Source: Glomus cerebriforme (lineage: Eukaryota > Glomeromycota > Glomeromycetes > Glomerales > Glomeraceae). Taken from it: DNA of 23,349 bases. This document shows, piece by piece, positions 1 through 9,434 of the stretch (positions within the stretch are counted from its first letter, which is position 1; every line of letters starts with the position of its first letter). The translations under genes were made by a program, and so were the position numbers. The stretch is from NCBI GenBank assembly GCA_003550305.1, contig QKYT01000431.1, positions 39,468 to 62,816 on the forward strand. Direction: 5' to 3'. A model generated the notes under the pieces. That model did not search any database, was not told the origin of the DNA, and saw nothing but the letters and a program-made list of their open reading frames with translations.

Positions 1-79
1 TATTAGAAATTTCTTTTTTTAGCTATGGGGTAAAATATTTGATAATAATTACACAAACTTTTTTAATTAATGATATTTT

Positions 80-316
80 CCCCAGCATAAACCAACAAAA
101 AGCTCAGGCATATGACCAGTGATATTTAATGTCACCCTTCACGTGATTTCACATGCTTCCATTTTTTATATTTATGACAGGGACAATTTTTTCACGTAAA
201 AAAAATTATTTGTCACGCCCTATTCATCACAGGTACGCCACATGCTTTCACGTGCTCATGCATATTTAATTAGTAAATTTTACGTGCCCGAACTTTTTTG
301 TCAGTGACGCTGGGGG
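80..316. mobile_element. Possible small MITE with imperfect inverted ends
   Basis: The left sequence starting CCCCAGC at 80 and the right sequence ending GCTGGGG near 316 are imperfect inverted repeats: about 18 of 26 positions match, including a perfect seven-base terminus and an internal run of A/T. The interior holds TTTCACGTG-like motifs (near 140 and 251). I could not settle a target-site duplication, so the family is open; a degraded Tc1/mariner-type or other MITE would fit. No coding sequence is seen from 1 to 364. Confidence 0.3.
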
Positions 317-356
317 AGTTATTAATAATTGTCAACTCATGTGACATTTCTGATGT

Positions 357-364
357 CTGATAAG
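357..364. repeat. Target-site duplication, left copy (CTGATAAG)
   Basis: The eight bases CTGATAAG here are repeated exactly at 1223-1230, immediately outside the inverted termini of the element between them. Eight bases is the size produced by hAT-superfamily transposition. Confidence 0.85.
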
Positions 365-1222
365 TAGTATTACAATCTGGACCTGGTTAATCCATTAATC
401 CGGTGGATAATCTGATTCAAAAGTAAACGGATCATCTGTTAGAATTTAGCCAGATGATGTGGATGATCTGGATGAATCCAAATAAAAAAAATGGATGAAT
501 CTGGATAAATAATCCAGATGACTATTATGAAAATTGATCTTTTTATCGAAGAATGTTAATAAACATTATCATATTTAAAGTTAAAAAAATTTCCTTCTCC
601 ACCCTTCAAAATTACCTCCAAGAGACATGCCATTGGTGCTGAAAGATCCATTCCTACAATAAAGAGAAAAAGAAGAATGTTAATAAATGTTCTTATATTA
701 AAAAGTTAATAAAAACCCTTCCACCCTTGAAATTACCTTTAAGTCAGTGCCAAAAAGTCCGTTTCTACAAAAAAAGAAAAAGAAGAACGTAAATAACGTT
801 CTTATATTTAAAAGTTAAAAAAATTCTCCCTCCACCCTTCAAAATTACCTTTAAGAGACGTGCCATTGGTGCTGAAAAATCCATTCCTACAATAAAGAGA
901 AAGAAAAGAACGTTAATAACATTCTTATATTAAAAAGTTAATAAAAATCCTTCCACCCTTGAAATTACCTTTAAATCAGTGCTAAAAAGTCCGTTTTTAC
1001 AAAAAAAGAGAAAAAGAAAAATGTTAGTAAAGTTCTTAAAAAGTTAAAAAAAAATCTCCCTCTTAGTAATATCATCTGGATTGTATGGATGAATCTGGAT
1101 GCAATCCGGATGGATCCGCCAATTATCCGGATCAAAAATTAATTATGGATTGAACTAACAGATCGTGAATTCATCTGGATTATAACACTACGAATCACAG
1201 ATTCATCCGGATCGTAACACTA
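365..1222. mobile_element. Non-autonomous hAT-type element (858 bp)
   Basis: The element begins TAGTATTACAATCTGGA, and its other end read on the opposite strand is TAGTGTTACGATCCGGA, so 14 of 17 terminal bases match. It is flanked by a perfect 8-bp direct duplication CTGATAAG. The size of the duplication and the TAGNG-like terminus indicate the hAT superfamily. Both subterminal regions (about 380-540 and 1070-1215) are packed with variants of ATCTGGAT/ATCCGGAT, plausible transposase-binding sites. The centre carries tandem repeats related to those in the 14242-15760 element. There is no transposase ORF, so it would depend on a helper elsewhere. Insertion is supported by termini and duplication together, which makes this a firm call. 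Confidence 0.85.
551..1065 (-). repeat. Tandem repeat array with alternating 124/110-bp units
   Basis: Repeat starts recognised by GAAYGTTAATAA-like sequence lie near 551, 675, 785, 908 and about 1018. The spacing alternates about 124 and 110 bases, so the higher-order period is about 234. Units alternate between one containing a GTGCCATTGGTGCTGAAA-type segment and one containing a CAGTGCCAAAAAGTCC-type segment. On the minus strand each unit reads pyrimidine tract, TTGTAG, a short block, then GGTAAT, the same organisation as the plus-strand repeats at 14471-15560. Confidence 0.8.
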
Positions 1223-1230
1223 CTGATAAG
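1223..1230. repeat. Target-site duplication, right copy (CTGATAAG)
   Basis: This is an exact copy of the bases at 357-364 and directly abuts the right terminus of the hAT-type element. Confidence 0.85.
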
Positions 1231-1235
1231 TAATT

Positions 1236-1390
1236 AATAAGTACTTATTAAGTTATTATTAAGTATAATTATTAATTTAAAAATTAAAAGTCCTACCATT
1301 AATCTAAATCATTAACTTAATAAGTATTTATTAAGTTAATATTAAAAATAATTATTAAGTTAAAAATTAAAAAATCCCATCACTAACTGT
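1236..1390. repeat. Two-copy AT-rich tandem duplication, period about 83 bp
   Basis: The sequence starting AATAAGTACTTATTAAGTTA at 1236 recurs as AATAAGTATTTATTAAGTTA at 1319. Both copies continue into a TTAAAAATTAAAA tract followed by a C-rich TCCTACCAT/TCCCATCAC segment. No coding potential is seen between 1231 and 1417. Confidence 0.6.
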
Positions 1391-1417
1391 AAGTACAGAA
1401 TAATACGTTAATTTATA

Positions 1418-1666
1418 TTACATTAATATATAATGATCAGCATAATTTGGGTAGAATAAAGTGTCCGTATAATATTGATCACCCTCTGTATTATCATGGT
1501 CAGCCCAAAAAAATGCACCATCTTGCAACCTTACTATTGCCTATTTGTTGCTGGTATAATTATGCCATGAGATTCAAATCATTAAAACGCATTTATAATG
1601 TATTTTTGGCACCTTCTTAGGCGCATTAGGATATAAAATAGGACAGATTTTTGTTGTTCCTGACTG
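1418..1666 (-). pseudogene. Broken C-terminal protein fragment, family unknown
   Basis: One minus-strand frame reads about 80 codons with only two internal stops and ends at a TAA (1418-1420). It has a convincing non-random composition: a Pro/Lys/His/Tyr-rich start, then segments such as RLQDGAFFWADHDNTEGDQY followed by YYTDTLFYPNYADHY. I do not recognise the family. The two stops (near 1582 and 1550) and the absence of an upstream start mark it as a remnant. The alternative is chance coding, but a frame this rich in W, D, G and Y is unlikely in DNA so rich in A and T. Confidence 0.45.
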
Positions 1667-2066
1667 TCACTAGTGACACTAGTTCTGAATACTAACTGGT
1701 GACAGAACTAGTGACATATTCGTTATGCTTGTTAAGATTATTAGGCTATTTTATTTCTTTCTTGATTACTGTCACTAGTGTCACTAGTAAAAAGTAGTAA
1801 AATTTAAGGAAAAAAACAAAAATTTTTTATGATACTCCTATGGTGTATATGTATTGTGATATAGTGTATATATGATATAGGTGGTGTATATATGCTATAA
1901 AAAAAAAATAAAAGTTAAGAGACTCAGATTTTTTCTAGTAACGCTAGTGACACTGATGACACTTATCAAGAAAAGCTTCTTTCAGCCTAGAATTCTTAAA
2001 GAACCTATCATCTGCATCACTAGCTTTTATTACCAGCTTTTTTTTCTAGTGATACTAGTGATAAGT
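1664..2066. repeat. Inverted-repeat cluster built on CACTAGTGACACTAGT
   Basis: Variants of GTCACTAGTGACACTAG occur near 1666, 1700, 1770, 1935 and 2046. TGACACTAGTTCTG at about 1673 pairs with CAGAACTAGTGACA about 15 bases further on, with one mismatch. A second pair, TGTCACTAGTGTCACTAG near 1770 and its complement near 1931-1950, encloses an AT-rich segment with GTGTATATATGATATA repeats. The right copy near 2046 is again inverted relative to the first. This resembles nested or foldback MITE ends. It overlaps only the 3' tip of the zinc-ribbon-like ORF. No other gene is seen from 1667 to 2054. Confidence 0.6.
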
Positions 2067-2360
2067 TGTATTATTTTTGTTTACTTCTAAATTACCTACT
2101 GGTACCTGCGTTGAAACCAACCTAATCTGCTTTTTCTGATGATAATGTTCCTTTGATCTATATTTTTTTGCATGCGTATCGCAATAGTCATATTTGGATC
2201 TTGTTGGCTCACTACATTCTTTGCAAAGAACTTGCCTAGAATTTTGATGGACTTTACATCCTTTTGGATCATAGCATCTCTGATTGCATACTTCTCCAGT
2301 CCTAAGAATATATGGACAATAATAAAAATTCCAGAGTGTTACCTTTTTTCCGCCTTCCAT
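2055..2360 (-). CDS. Small Cys/His-rich (zinc-ribbon-like) protein
   Basis: An intact 101-codon frame starts at ATG 2360. It has two Cys/His clusters: C15, C25, C29, C35, H38 and C46, C49, C60, H63. The second reads CKEC, then CDTH, a typical zinc-binding spacing. The rest is basic (KKYRSKEHYHQKK) and hydrophilic, with no membrane segment, so a nucleic-acid- or protein-binding role is plausible but not shown. I recognise the type as recurrent in Rhizophagus genomes but know no function. It lies head-to-head with the DNA polymerase pseudogene with only 111 bp between the starts, suggesting shared expression. It is one of the few frames here without an internal stop. Confidence 0.65.
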   Translation of the reverse strand: MEGGKKVTLWNFYYCPYILRTGEVCNQRCYDPKGCKVHQNSRQVLCKECSEPTRSKYDYCDTHAKKYRSKEHYHQKKQIRLVSTQVPVGNLEVNKNNTTYH

Positions 2361-2471
2361 TTGTATGTATCAATTAATAATGTCGGGAAATTATTTTCAT
2401 TTTAAACTTTTTTCTTGTGAATAATATACCTCGAGCTTTGGTATAATTATAAATCTTTCGAAAAATTTACT
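2361..2471. promoter_or_regulatory. Short divergent promoter region
   Basis: These 111 bases separate the divergent starts of the zinc-ribbon-like ORF (minus) and the DNA polymerase (plus). They contain AT-rich TATA-like stretches, including GGTATAATTATAAAT about 30 bases before the polymerase ATG. A bidirectional promoter is inferred from position only. Confidence 0.4.
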
Positions 2472-5400
2472 ATGAGCCAATCTAAACATTCTGAGTTTTT
2501 AGAATTCCTCAACGCTCCCACCCTTTTTCACTCAAAGTCTGAAAAAAATAAAATGATAGGCTAGGTGATTAAATATGGAGGTGGAAATTACCTGATAGGT
2601 ATTGAAAATCATAATAAATACGCTGTAAAAAATGATGAGGGGTCGACTTTAACTCTCAATGATGAAATAGCGAACCATCGAGATATTCCTTCATGCCGGC
2701 TGATGTGGAAGAAGCTAAAGAATATATTAATCAAATTTCCCATTATATTCTTTACCTCTATGGGTATCTCATTAATGGCCAGAAAGCAGTTGTTACCATT
2801 ACTGGTATCAAGATATTTTTTGATATTTGTGTTTCTAATAATGCGAGCATTTCCAAATTCTGGTTCAAAGTAAAAAGTATACTTGATACTAGGGAAGACA
2901 GTAAGGGGAATACTGTAAACATGAATCTAATCCAGATGGAATGTATAAAGGCATATCCTATTCATAGTTAACATATGAAAAAAAAGCTATATCTCTATAT
3001 TGTCGCATCCAATAGAGATGAAAGGTTTACTGCTCTCGATATCATTTCAAGCTACAATTCAAAGGTTGATTCTGAATGTAAAATAGAGACAGCTTCAGAT
3101 GATACATGCACATATTATCGTAAAGTTGCAAGAGAGTATCAGATACCACTTTCCAAATGGGGATTAATAAGTGATTATAGATATAATTTCAGTGCACTAT
3201 ATTATCAAAATCCCATCACTACCCACATGCATTTTATGTCCATATTGGTAGCTTTCATCCCATAGACAATTTCTATCCATCTTTTCTCTTTATCCATGAT
3301 CAAGCATTAGTTCTAACATGGGACATAGAAACATATGATTCACATGAATTAGGTAATAAAACCCCAAAAGCAAAAAATGATACATCCCAAGTTTTTACAA
3401 TCTGCATGACTCTACACTGGAAAGACGATCCAATTCCTCTAGAGAGAATATGTTTAGTCAATGTAAAAACAAAACCAGATCCACGCCAGACCACAATCAT
3501 ATGCGGGAATCAGGTCAAGCATTTGCTCTATGTTGGAAATCTTTTGCCCTAGACATTCAGCTCAGTTTTAATGATTCAGGATATGATTGGCCTTTCATTG
3601 TAGAAAAGACCACCAAATTAAATGTTCTCAAGTGGATAGTTCAGCAAATGTCAGCAAAACTATATAAGAAAGCTGATATTAAATCCATCCTCACTTGGAA
3701 TTATTTTGATGGAAAAGCTACTAACTGATGGTTTCTTCCAAAGGAACTAATGGGTAAAGAAAGTGGACAAGGATCCTAAAAAAATATTAGACTGAGATTC
3801 CATCAATATCAAAATTAATCCCACTTTGAACTTCAAATCATCTTTTTTAAACTTTTCAGATGCGTGCCGATCAATGTTCACACAATTTTTATGCAACTTC
3901 ACCTCCGTTCTGAGAAAACATCACTCAAATTCTTCTTAAAAAAGTGTAGTCTCGATGGCAAAGCTGATATACCTATGAGCAAATTATGAAAGTATTATTT
4001 GGAAGCAAGGGATGGGACTTCCAACTCTTCCATCAAAAATATGCACAAAATCGTAAATTATTGTGTTATAGATGTTCTGCGTTGTCAGGAGCTCATGGTG
4101 AAAGAGAATATCATAAATGATTATAGAGAAATTGCTTCAATCGCTTATATATCATTATTCGACACGCATTATTATGCTATAGGAATGAAAGTATTTAATC
4201 TCTTAGGCGCCAAAGCATGGGCGTATAATATTTTATATACCATGAAAATTTCTGATCAGAAAGCATCTGGGAAGTTTCCAATAGCATATGTATTCCCACC
4301 AGAGAAAGATCTTGAAAATAAGCGTCCTATCATAGGTTTAGACTTTGCTTTCTTATACCCTAGTATAATTATGACTTACAACCTCTTACCCGAGAAGATG
4401 GTCTCAACACTTTTGAAAGCAGATGAGTTAAAGAGAGAGAATAAAATGCTCCACAGTATCAAGTTTAAATATAACGGCAACTCGGACTATATGCCATGGA
4501 AATAAATCTGATTAGAAAGAACTATTTTCAATAATATTGGAAAATTTGCTCAATATGTGAAATAAAATGAAGGTTGAGTTAAAACTTTTCAAAAAGAAAA
4601 AGGAATATATGGAGTTAGTTAAAGGTAGATTGGATTCAGTCAGTGAATCTAACCCAATGGCAAGTGTAATTAAGGATGTTCTATCCTTAACAAAAGATAC
4701 AAAGAAGTGTACTGAGATAGTCCAAATCTTAAATTCTTTTATTGATGTAGTATATGCTACTTTTAGGAAAGAATACAGTTCTGTCCATTTTATATACGAT
4801 TCTCTAAATTCAAAGCAGAAAGCTGTTAAATTATATATGAATTCATTCTATGGTGTGACAGGTCAAAGTGACTCCCCATTCTACAAACTTGAACTTGCCA
4901 GAGGTGTTACTTCAGCTGGGTGAGAAAATATCAAACTTGTTGCAAAATTCGTGAAAAAGAAAGGTTTTAGGATTAAATATGGTGATACTGATTCCCTATA
5001 TCTCACTTGCCTAGATTCCTATTATGAGAAATGTGATCTAACTTATGATGCTGAAAAAGACATAATCTCAAAACTAGAATACTGGACCAAAATGGTTAAA
5101 ATTACTATGGAAATAATGGAAAAATTGCGCAATGAAGTAAAAACTTTCTTAAGCTAAAAATCAGATCAGATTATCTTAAAATGGCTTATGAAGAAGTACA
5201 ATTTCTGGTAGTGTTTACTGGAAAGAAAAATTATTTTGGCACCCGCCATGAAGATACTCTGAATTTTAAACCTGAAGAGCTCTTTATAAGAGGAATTGAT
5301 ACCATAAAATAGAGTAAATCCCAAATTTTTAAAACCATAGGGGATAGGATTATATGAGGAGCTATGTATATTAACAATGACTGATCACTTCATGAAATTG

Positions 5401-5545
5401 TTGAAGACATTTTCAGGGATGCCATAACCAATCCCAAGCAATAGAATTTTAAGCAGTTTATTGAGACTGATGCATGAAAACCCAATGTAGACAATAAAGC
5501 CATTCAGCAGTTTATAAGTCAGATGAGAGAAAAATATGATTTGAT
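2472..5545 (+). pseudogene. Decayed family B DNA polymerase
   Basis: This is the remains of a DNA polymerase of about 1,000 residues. From ATG 2472 the frame is broken by TAG at 2562 and then by repeated frameshifts. Visible motifs in order: Exo I (WDIETYD, about 3336-3356), Exo II ([10 protein letters not shown], about 3566-3600), Exo III ([12 protein letters not shown], about 4060), motif A ([14 protein letters not shown], about 4340-4385), motif B ([13 protein letters not shown], about 4815-4860), motif C (YGDTDSLYL, about 4978-5005) and a KKKY-like TGKKNYFG (about 5218-5240). Motif A has Phe where Ser is usual. The complete exonuclease set, YGDTDS and the KKKY-like motif fit the DNA/RNA-primed PolB of eukaryotes and nucleocytoplasmic large DNA viruses better than protein-primed types, so a viral or Polinton-like origin is inferred. 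The 3' end runs into a hAT transposase at about 5545. It cannot encode a working enzyme. Confidence 0.9.
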
Positions 5546-5548
5546 CTT

Positions 5549-6929
5549 CATGAGACTATTTTGGCAATTAGGTATTTAAAATATCCACATACTAGTAAGA
5601 GTATTGTAAAATGCCTTAATCAAATAATTCAAGAATGGAATTTGAATGAAAAAGTATTTACAATAATAACCGACAATGGAGCCAATATGGTAAAAGCTGA
5701 TAAATTGCTTAAAAATCATAATAATATTACACGTTTTCCTTGCGCAGCTCATACATTGCAATTAGTAGTAGGAAAAGGTCTTCTTCCTGCAGAAAGGTTA
5801 GTTGCACGCGCAAAACGTCTAATTAGCTTTTTTACCATGCCAAAACAAACTGAAAAACTAATTGAAATCCAAAAAAAATATGAATAATAACCAACAAGAG
5901 GTAAAATTTAAACAAAAAAACATACGTCAGTTAACCTTTATTTTGACTTACTGTTATTTAATTTCATTTTTATTATCATTAATTTTAGGATTTAAGTAAT
6001 AATGACTATTATCTTTGACTAATCGACTTATTTCAGATAACAGCACTCGTTGGAATTTAACATATTTAGCATGAAAATGATTGGAACAAATGCGTGATTG
6101 TATTAATATAATATCAATAACTATGTCTAGAGATTCAGATCTAACAACAAGAAAAAATGGAAGAAGACTCAGTAGTATTAATCTAACTGAAAATGAATGG
6201 GATGCAATCAAACAACTAATTAAAGTATTGGAGCCTTTTGCATCAGGAACTGAACAAAAATGGAGTTTTCAGTACCAATGATGAATTTGGAGATATTGAT
6301 CTTACCAATCCTATTACAGTTTTCGATGATGATGTTGGAATTAAAGATTCCAATAATGATGATAAAATTGATGAGTATCCGAGATGGTGAAAAATTAGAA
6401 TAAATTCTTCACAAGTCTGCGACAAATTAATTGAAAGAGTTAAATCAGTGTTATATGCACCAATAAATCATTATTAGAATGCACCTTAAGATAAAAGAAT
6501 AATCGCAACTATTCTAGATCCTCAATGCAAGTCACTTAATTTTGCAAATGAAGAGTAAAAATCTCGAATGAGCTCTTTTGCGTGAAATTTATAATAAAAA
6601 AAGGGATGATTTAAGTCTAATTCAACAACAACTACAACTACAATCACCTGTTAATTCTCTTCTTCGAAATATGTTCTTCAATCGTCATCGTCGTGAAAGG
6701 CTAGATGAAATTGAAGAATATTTGATAATTGAAGAAGTCGATGTAAAGACTTGTCCTTTTAAATGGTGGGCTTCTCAAACATCACATTTTCCAATTCTAT
6801 CGCAATTAGCAAAAGAGTACTTGGCTATTTCGGCAACATCTGCTTCAAGCGAAAGGTTGTTCTCTGATGCGAGAAACATCATGATAGTCAGGCATATCAA
6901 TTTATTACCATCCACTTTGAAAATTTAAT
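5549..6929 (+). pseudogene. hAT transposase, N-terminus missing
   Basis: The RNase H-like transposase core starts abruptly at HETILAIRYLKYPHT, directly after polymerase sequence; the expected BED zinc finger and DNA-binding N-terminus are absent. Family landmarks follow: ITDNGANM (about 5668), RFPCAAHTLQLVVGKGL (about 5733-5783), DNSTRWN (after 6036), ATILDPQCK (about 6508) and the C-terminal dimerisation block with KWWASQ and TSASSERLFSDA (about 6760-6870). Bases 5901-6036 look like a 136-nt intron (GTAAAA to TTTCAG): splicing restores the DNSTRWN phase, but tandem stops TAA TAA precede it at 5884-5889. Further stops and frameshifts lie at 6280-6580. It cannot be active; it could derive from the element whose right end is near 9414. 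Confidence 0.92.
5901..6036 (+). other. Likely intron in the hAT transposase
   Basis: GT at 5901 follows CAACAAGAG, and an acceptor TTTCAG ends at 6036. A GACTAAT branch-like sequence lies about 20 bases before the acceptor. Joining the flanks gives the conserved DNSTRWN segment in phase, whereas the intervening bases have stops. Confidence 0.6.
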
Positions 6930-7466
6930 ATTTTGCAAATGAAATTGGCAGTTAGTTGGTAAAATTTTCCCAAATTAGCTTTTAATGGTTAATTTTTTTT
7001 TCATAAGTAATAAGATTTTTTTTTCATAATATAATAATTAGTTTAATAATAATAATAATAATTAATAATAATAATAATAATAATAAATATCACGTCTGGT
7101 TGATGATTATTATGTCAACATTTAATCAATCTGGTTGTAACCTACCTTCAAGTATAATTTGTAAATTCGGTAAATTTAGTATAAAATTATTATTAATTTA
7201 CTATAAAATTATCAATCTAGTTTCAACCTAGTTTCAACCTGATTCCAACCCACTTTAAACTTTATGCCCATTATTACTAAATCACATTATTAAATTCATA
7301 TTATTTATTACAAATTTTATTAGTTCGAATATTATTCATTTGAATTTTAAAGATTTGAGTGCAGAATTACAGATCGCAAAGAGTAATGCAATTTATAAAG
7401 AAGGTAAGTATTCAAATTCTCTTTAATTATCAATTTATTTTTAAATTTATTTTTACAACAAAAAAA
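6930..7466. other. Non-coding spacer with AAT microsatellite
   Basis: No gene is seen. There is an (AAT)n-type simple repeat at about 7030-7086. The triplet-like repeat AGTTTCAACCT occurs twice in tandem near 7219-7241, followed by a variant. Confidence 0.6.
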
Positions 7467-8099
7467 ATGGCTGCTAATAATATCCCTCAATCACGTACTG
7501 TTAACTATGACCAAGTTAGAGTTCTCTAGATGGATGAGAAATGTTTATATTTATTAAATCAAAGGATGGCTAGAAACGACAAATATTGGGTAGATATTTT
7601 TATTTTTTTAATAGATTTATTTAATAAATTAAACAAATGATAATAACTTTCTATTGTTTATTTTGACTGAATATTAGGAGTTAGATTATAGAAATAAAAC
7701 AGAGTATTGGAGAAGTATTGCGAATAAAATTAATGATTGTTTCAGAATTAGGTTCATGGCATTACAGACAAAACAAAAATGGAAGAACCTACTCCGAGAA
7801 CATTTGGTAAGTATTTTAGATTAATTTATTAATATATACGTATTAATATCATTTAAACTTTTTAGAATCAGGTGTCACCATTTGGGACAAAATACCCAGA
7901 ATGGGTGAAATTTTTATGAATTGTTTGAGGAAGGTTCTTGGAAGAGGCTAGGTAATAAGATTATAAATTATATCTGATATCTGCGAAATTATATGTATAT
8001 CTTGAAATTTAATGATTACAATTAAACAGATTCACGAAGTATATGTGGACTTACAAAATGAAGAAAGATAAAAAATTTTTTTTATTATATATATGTTAA
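7467..8099 (+). pseudogene. Myb/SANT-like DNA-binding protein, four exons, broken
   Basis: From ATG 7467 the frame has an in-frame TAG at 7527-7529, immediately followed by ATG GAT GAG. The TAG occupies the position of the first conserved Trp of a Myb/SANT-like helix (MDEKCLYLLNQRM...YW). Exon 1 ends at 7589; intron 1 is 7590-7677; exon 2 (7678-7806, exactly 43 codons) contains YWRSIANKINDCFR and KQKWKNLLREHL, the second and third helices. Intron 2 is 7807-7865 (GTAAGT to TTTAG). Exon 3 encodes SPFGTKYPEWVKF, then shifts frame at a T run before YELFEEGSWKR. A last exon may begin near 8030. If translation starts at 7530 the TAG would not matter, but the frameshift remains. A role as a DNA-binding or element-encoded factor is inferred. 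Confidence 0.7.
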
Positions 8100-8364
8100 G
8101 TTTTATAAATTATAAATCAAATTAAAATTTAATTCAGATTAAAGTAATTAATAAATTAAAGTTAGACTTTATTAAAAGAAAATTCATTTAACCACTAATT
8201 TCGTTGTAATAATTTTGAAAGCATGTTGTATATAAACTGATTTATAAATTTGCGTGATCAATTCCATCATTGTGTAAAAAAATTTTTTTTTTTTTAAGCG
8301 GAAATTTTCTAATATGGGAAAAGAAATAAATATGAATTAATATTTTGAAAGGAAATTTAAAGAT

Positions 8365-8595
8365 ATGATGTAATTTTTATTGATTTTTATTAGTTTTTAT
8401 GTACAATTCTAAGAAATATTTTCATGTTATTTTGTAAAGTTCAGAAATAATTTCATGTAAAATTAAAGTTAATTCTTATGATATAATTTTTGTTAATTTT
8501 TATTAGTTTTTGTGTTTAAATTTTCTTTTCTCAGAAATATTCTCATGTTATTTTGTAAATTTCAGAAATAATTTCATGTCATTTTGTAATAAATT
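8365..8595. repeat. Two-copy AT-rich tandem repeat, period about 113 bp
   Basis: ATGATGTAATTTTTATTG at 8365 recurs as ATGATATAATTTTTGTTA at 8478. Both copies continue with TTTTTATTAGTTTTT and then CAGAAATAATTTCATGT-type segments. This lies in an otherwise featureless AT-rich stretch (8100-9270) where I see no gene. Confidence 0.55.
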
Positions 8596-9269
8596 CTCAT
8601 GATTATTGTAAAGTTCAGAATTTTTTTTTTTGAATCTAATTTGTTATATATATCTCCTTGATTTTTTTAAAACAATTGTTATTCTTTCAAAAAAATTAAG
8701 TTATTGTTTATTACAATAAAGGCTTTTTTTATGATTGAGTTTATGGGTCTGCTCACATACATATATGTCTAAGGTTTTCCAAATATATTTCTATTTGTCG
8801 GGATTCTTTGTGAATCTAGATGAAATCTGGTATATGTGCCTGAGTAAGCGTAAATAAGCATTCTGAAATTAGCCTAGTAATTCAGTAATTTACTTATCTG
8901 AGTGATTATAGGATAATCTTTTTTCTTCTAGATTATTATTAATGTTCAACAAGCGGTTAAACTTATGGTCAAACAAATTCTCTGATGAATTGGTATTCTC
9001 ATCTCCTTCTTTCTAAAACAAATAAATTGGTTACAGCATCTGATCAAATTTGCATGATCTTTTTTGATAATAAATTAAAATATAATTGCAATTTAGGAAT
9101 TTTGTTATTTTAAAGTTTGAAATAATAAAACATGAAATGTGAACATTTATTATTAATTATAATCATATTTGAAGTAAATTTAAATATTAAATTGTCTTTT
9201 AAGTAATAGTTCATTAAAATAATCCGCCATAAAAAACTTCATTACAAAAAGAGTTTTTTGTATTTTTTT

Positions 9270-9414
9270 TTTTCATGAATATTCAGATAATACCCGGATA
9301 TCCAGATAAATTATGAATCTGAATAATATCTGGATATTATCTGGATAAATTAGACAGATATTCAGATTGGATGGATAAATGTAAATCGGATATCCAGATA
9401 GTCGGATCCAAACT
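9270..9414. mobile_element. Right end of a hAT-like element
   Basis: The stretch is dense in ATATCTGGATA/GGATATCCAGAT motifs, like the subterminal zones of the two complete hAT-type elements in this window. Read on the minus strand the end is CAGAGTTTGGATCCGAC, matching the CAGNG terminus typical of hAT elements. No partner left terminus or target duplication of the adjoining GTGAAAAG was found, so this may be the surviving end of the element that carried the truncated transposase at 5549-6929. It stops 20 bases short of the Gag-protease stop codon. Confidence 0.5.
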
Positions 9415-9434
9415 CTGGTGAAAAGCTTAAGGGT

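Noticed and set aside
5954..6425. Minus-strand ORFs opposite the hAT transposase
   Set aside because: The plus strand carries recognisable hAT motifs over the same bases.
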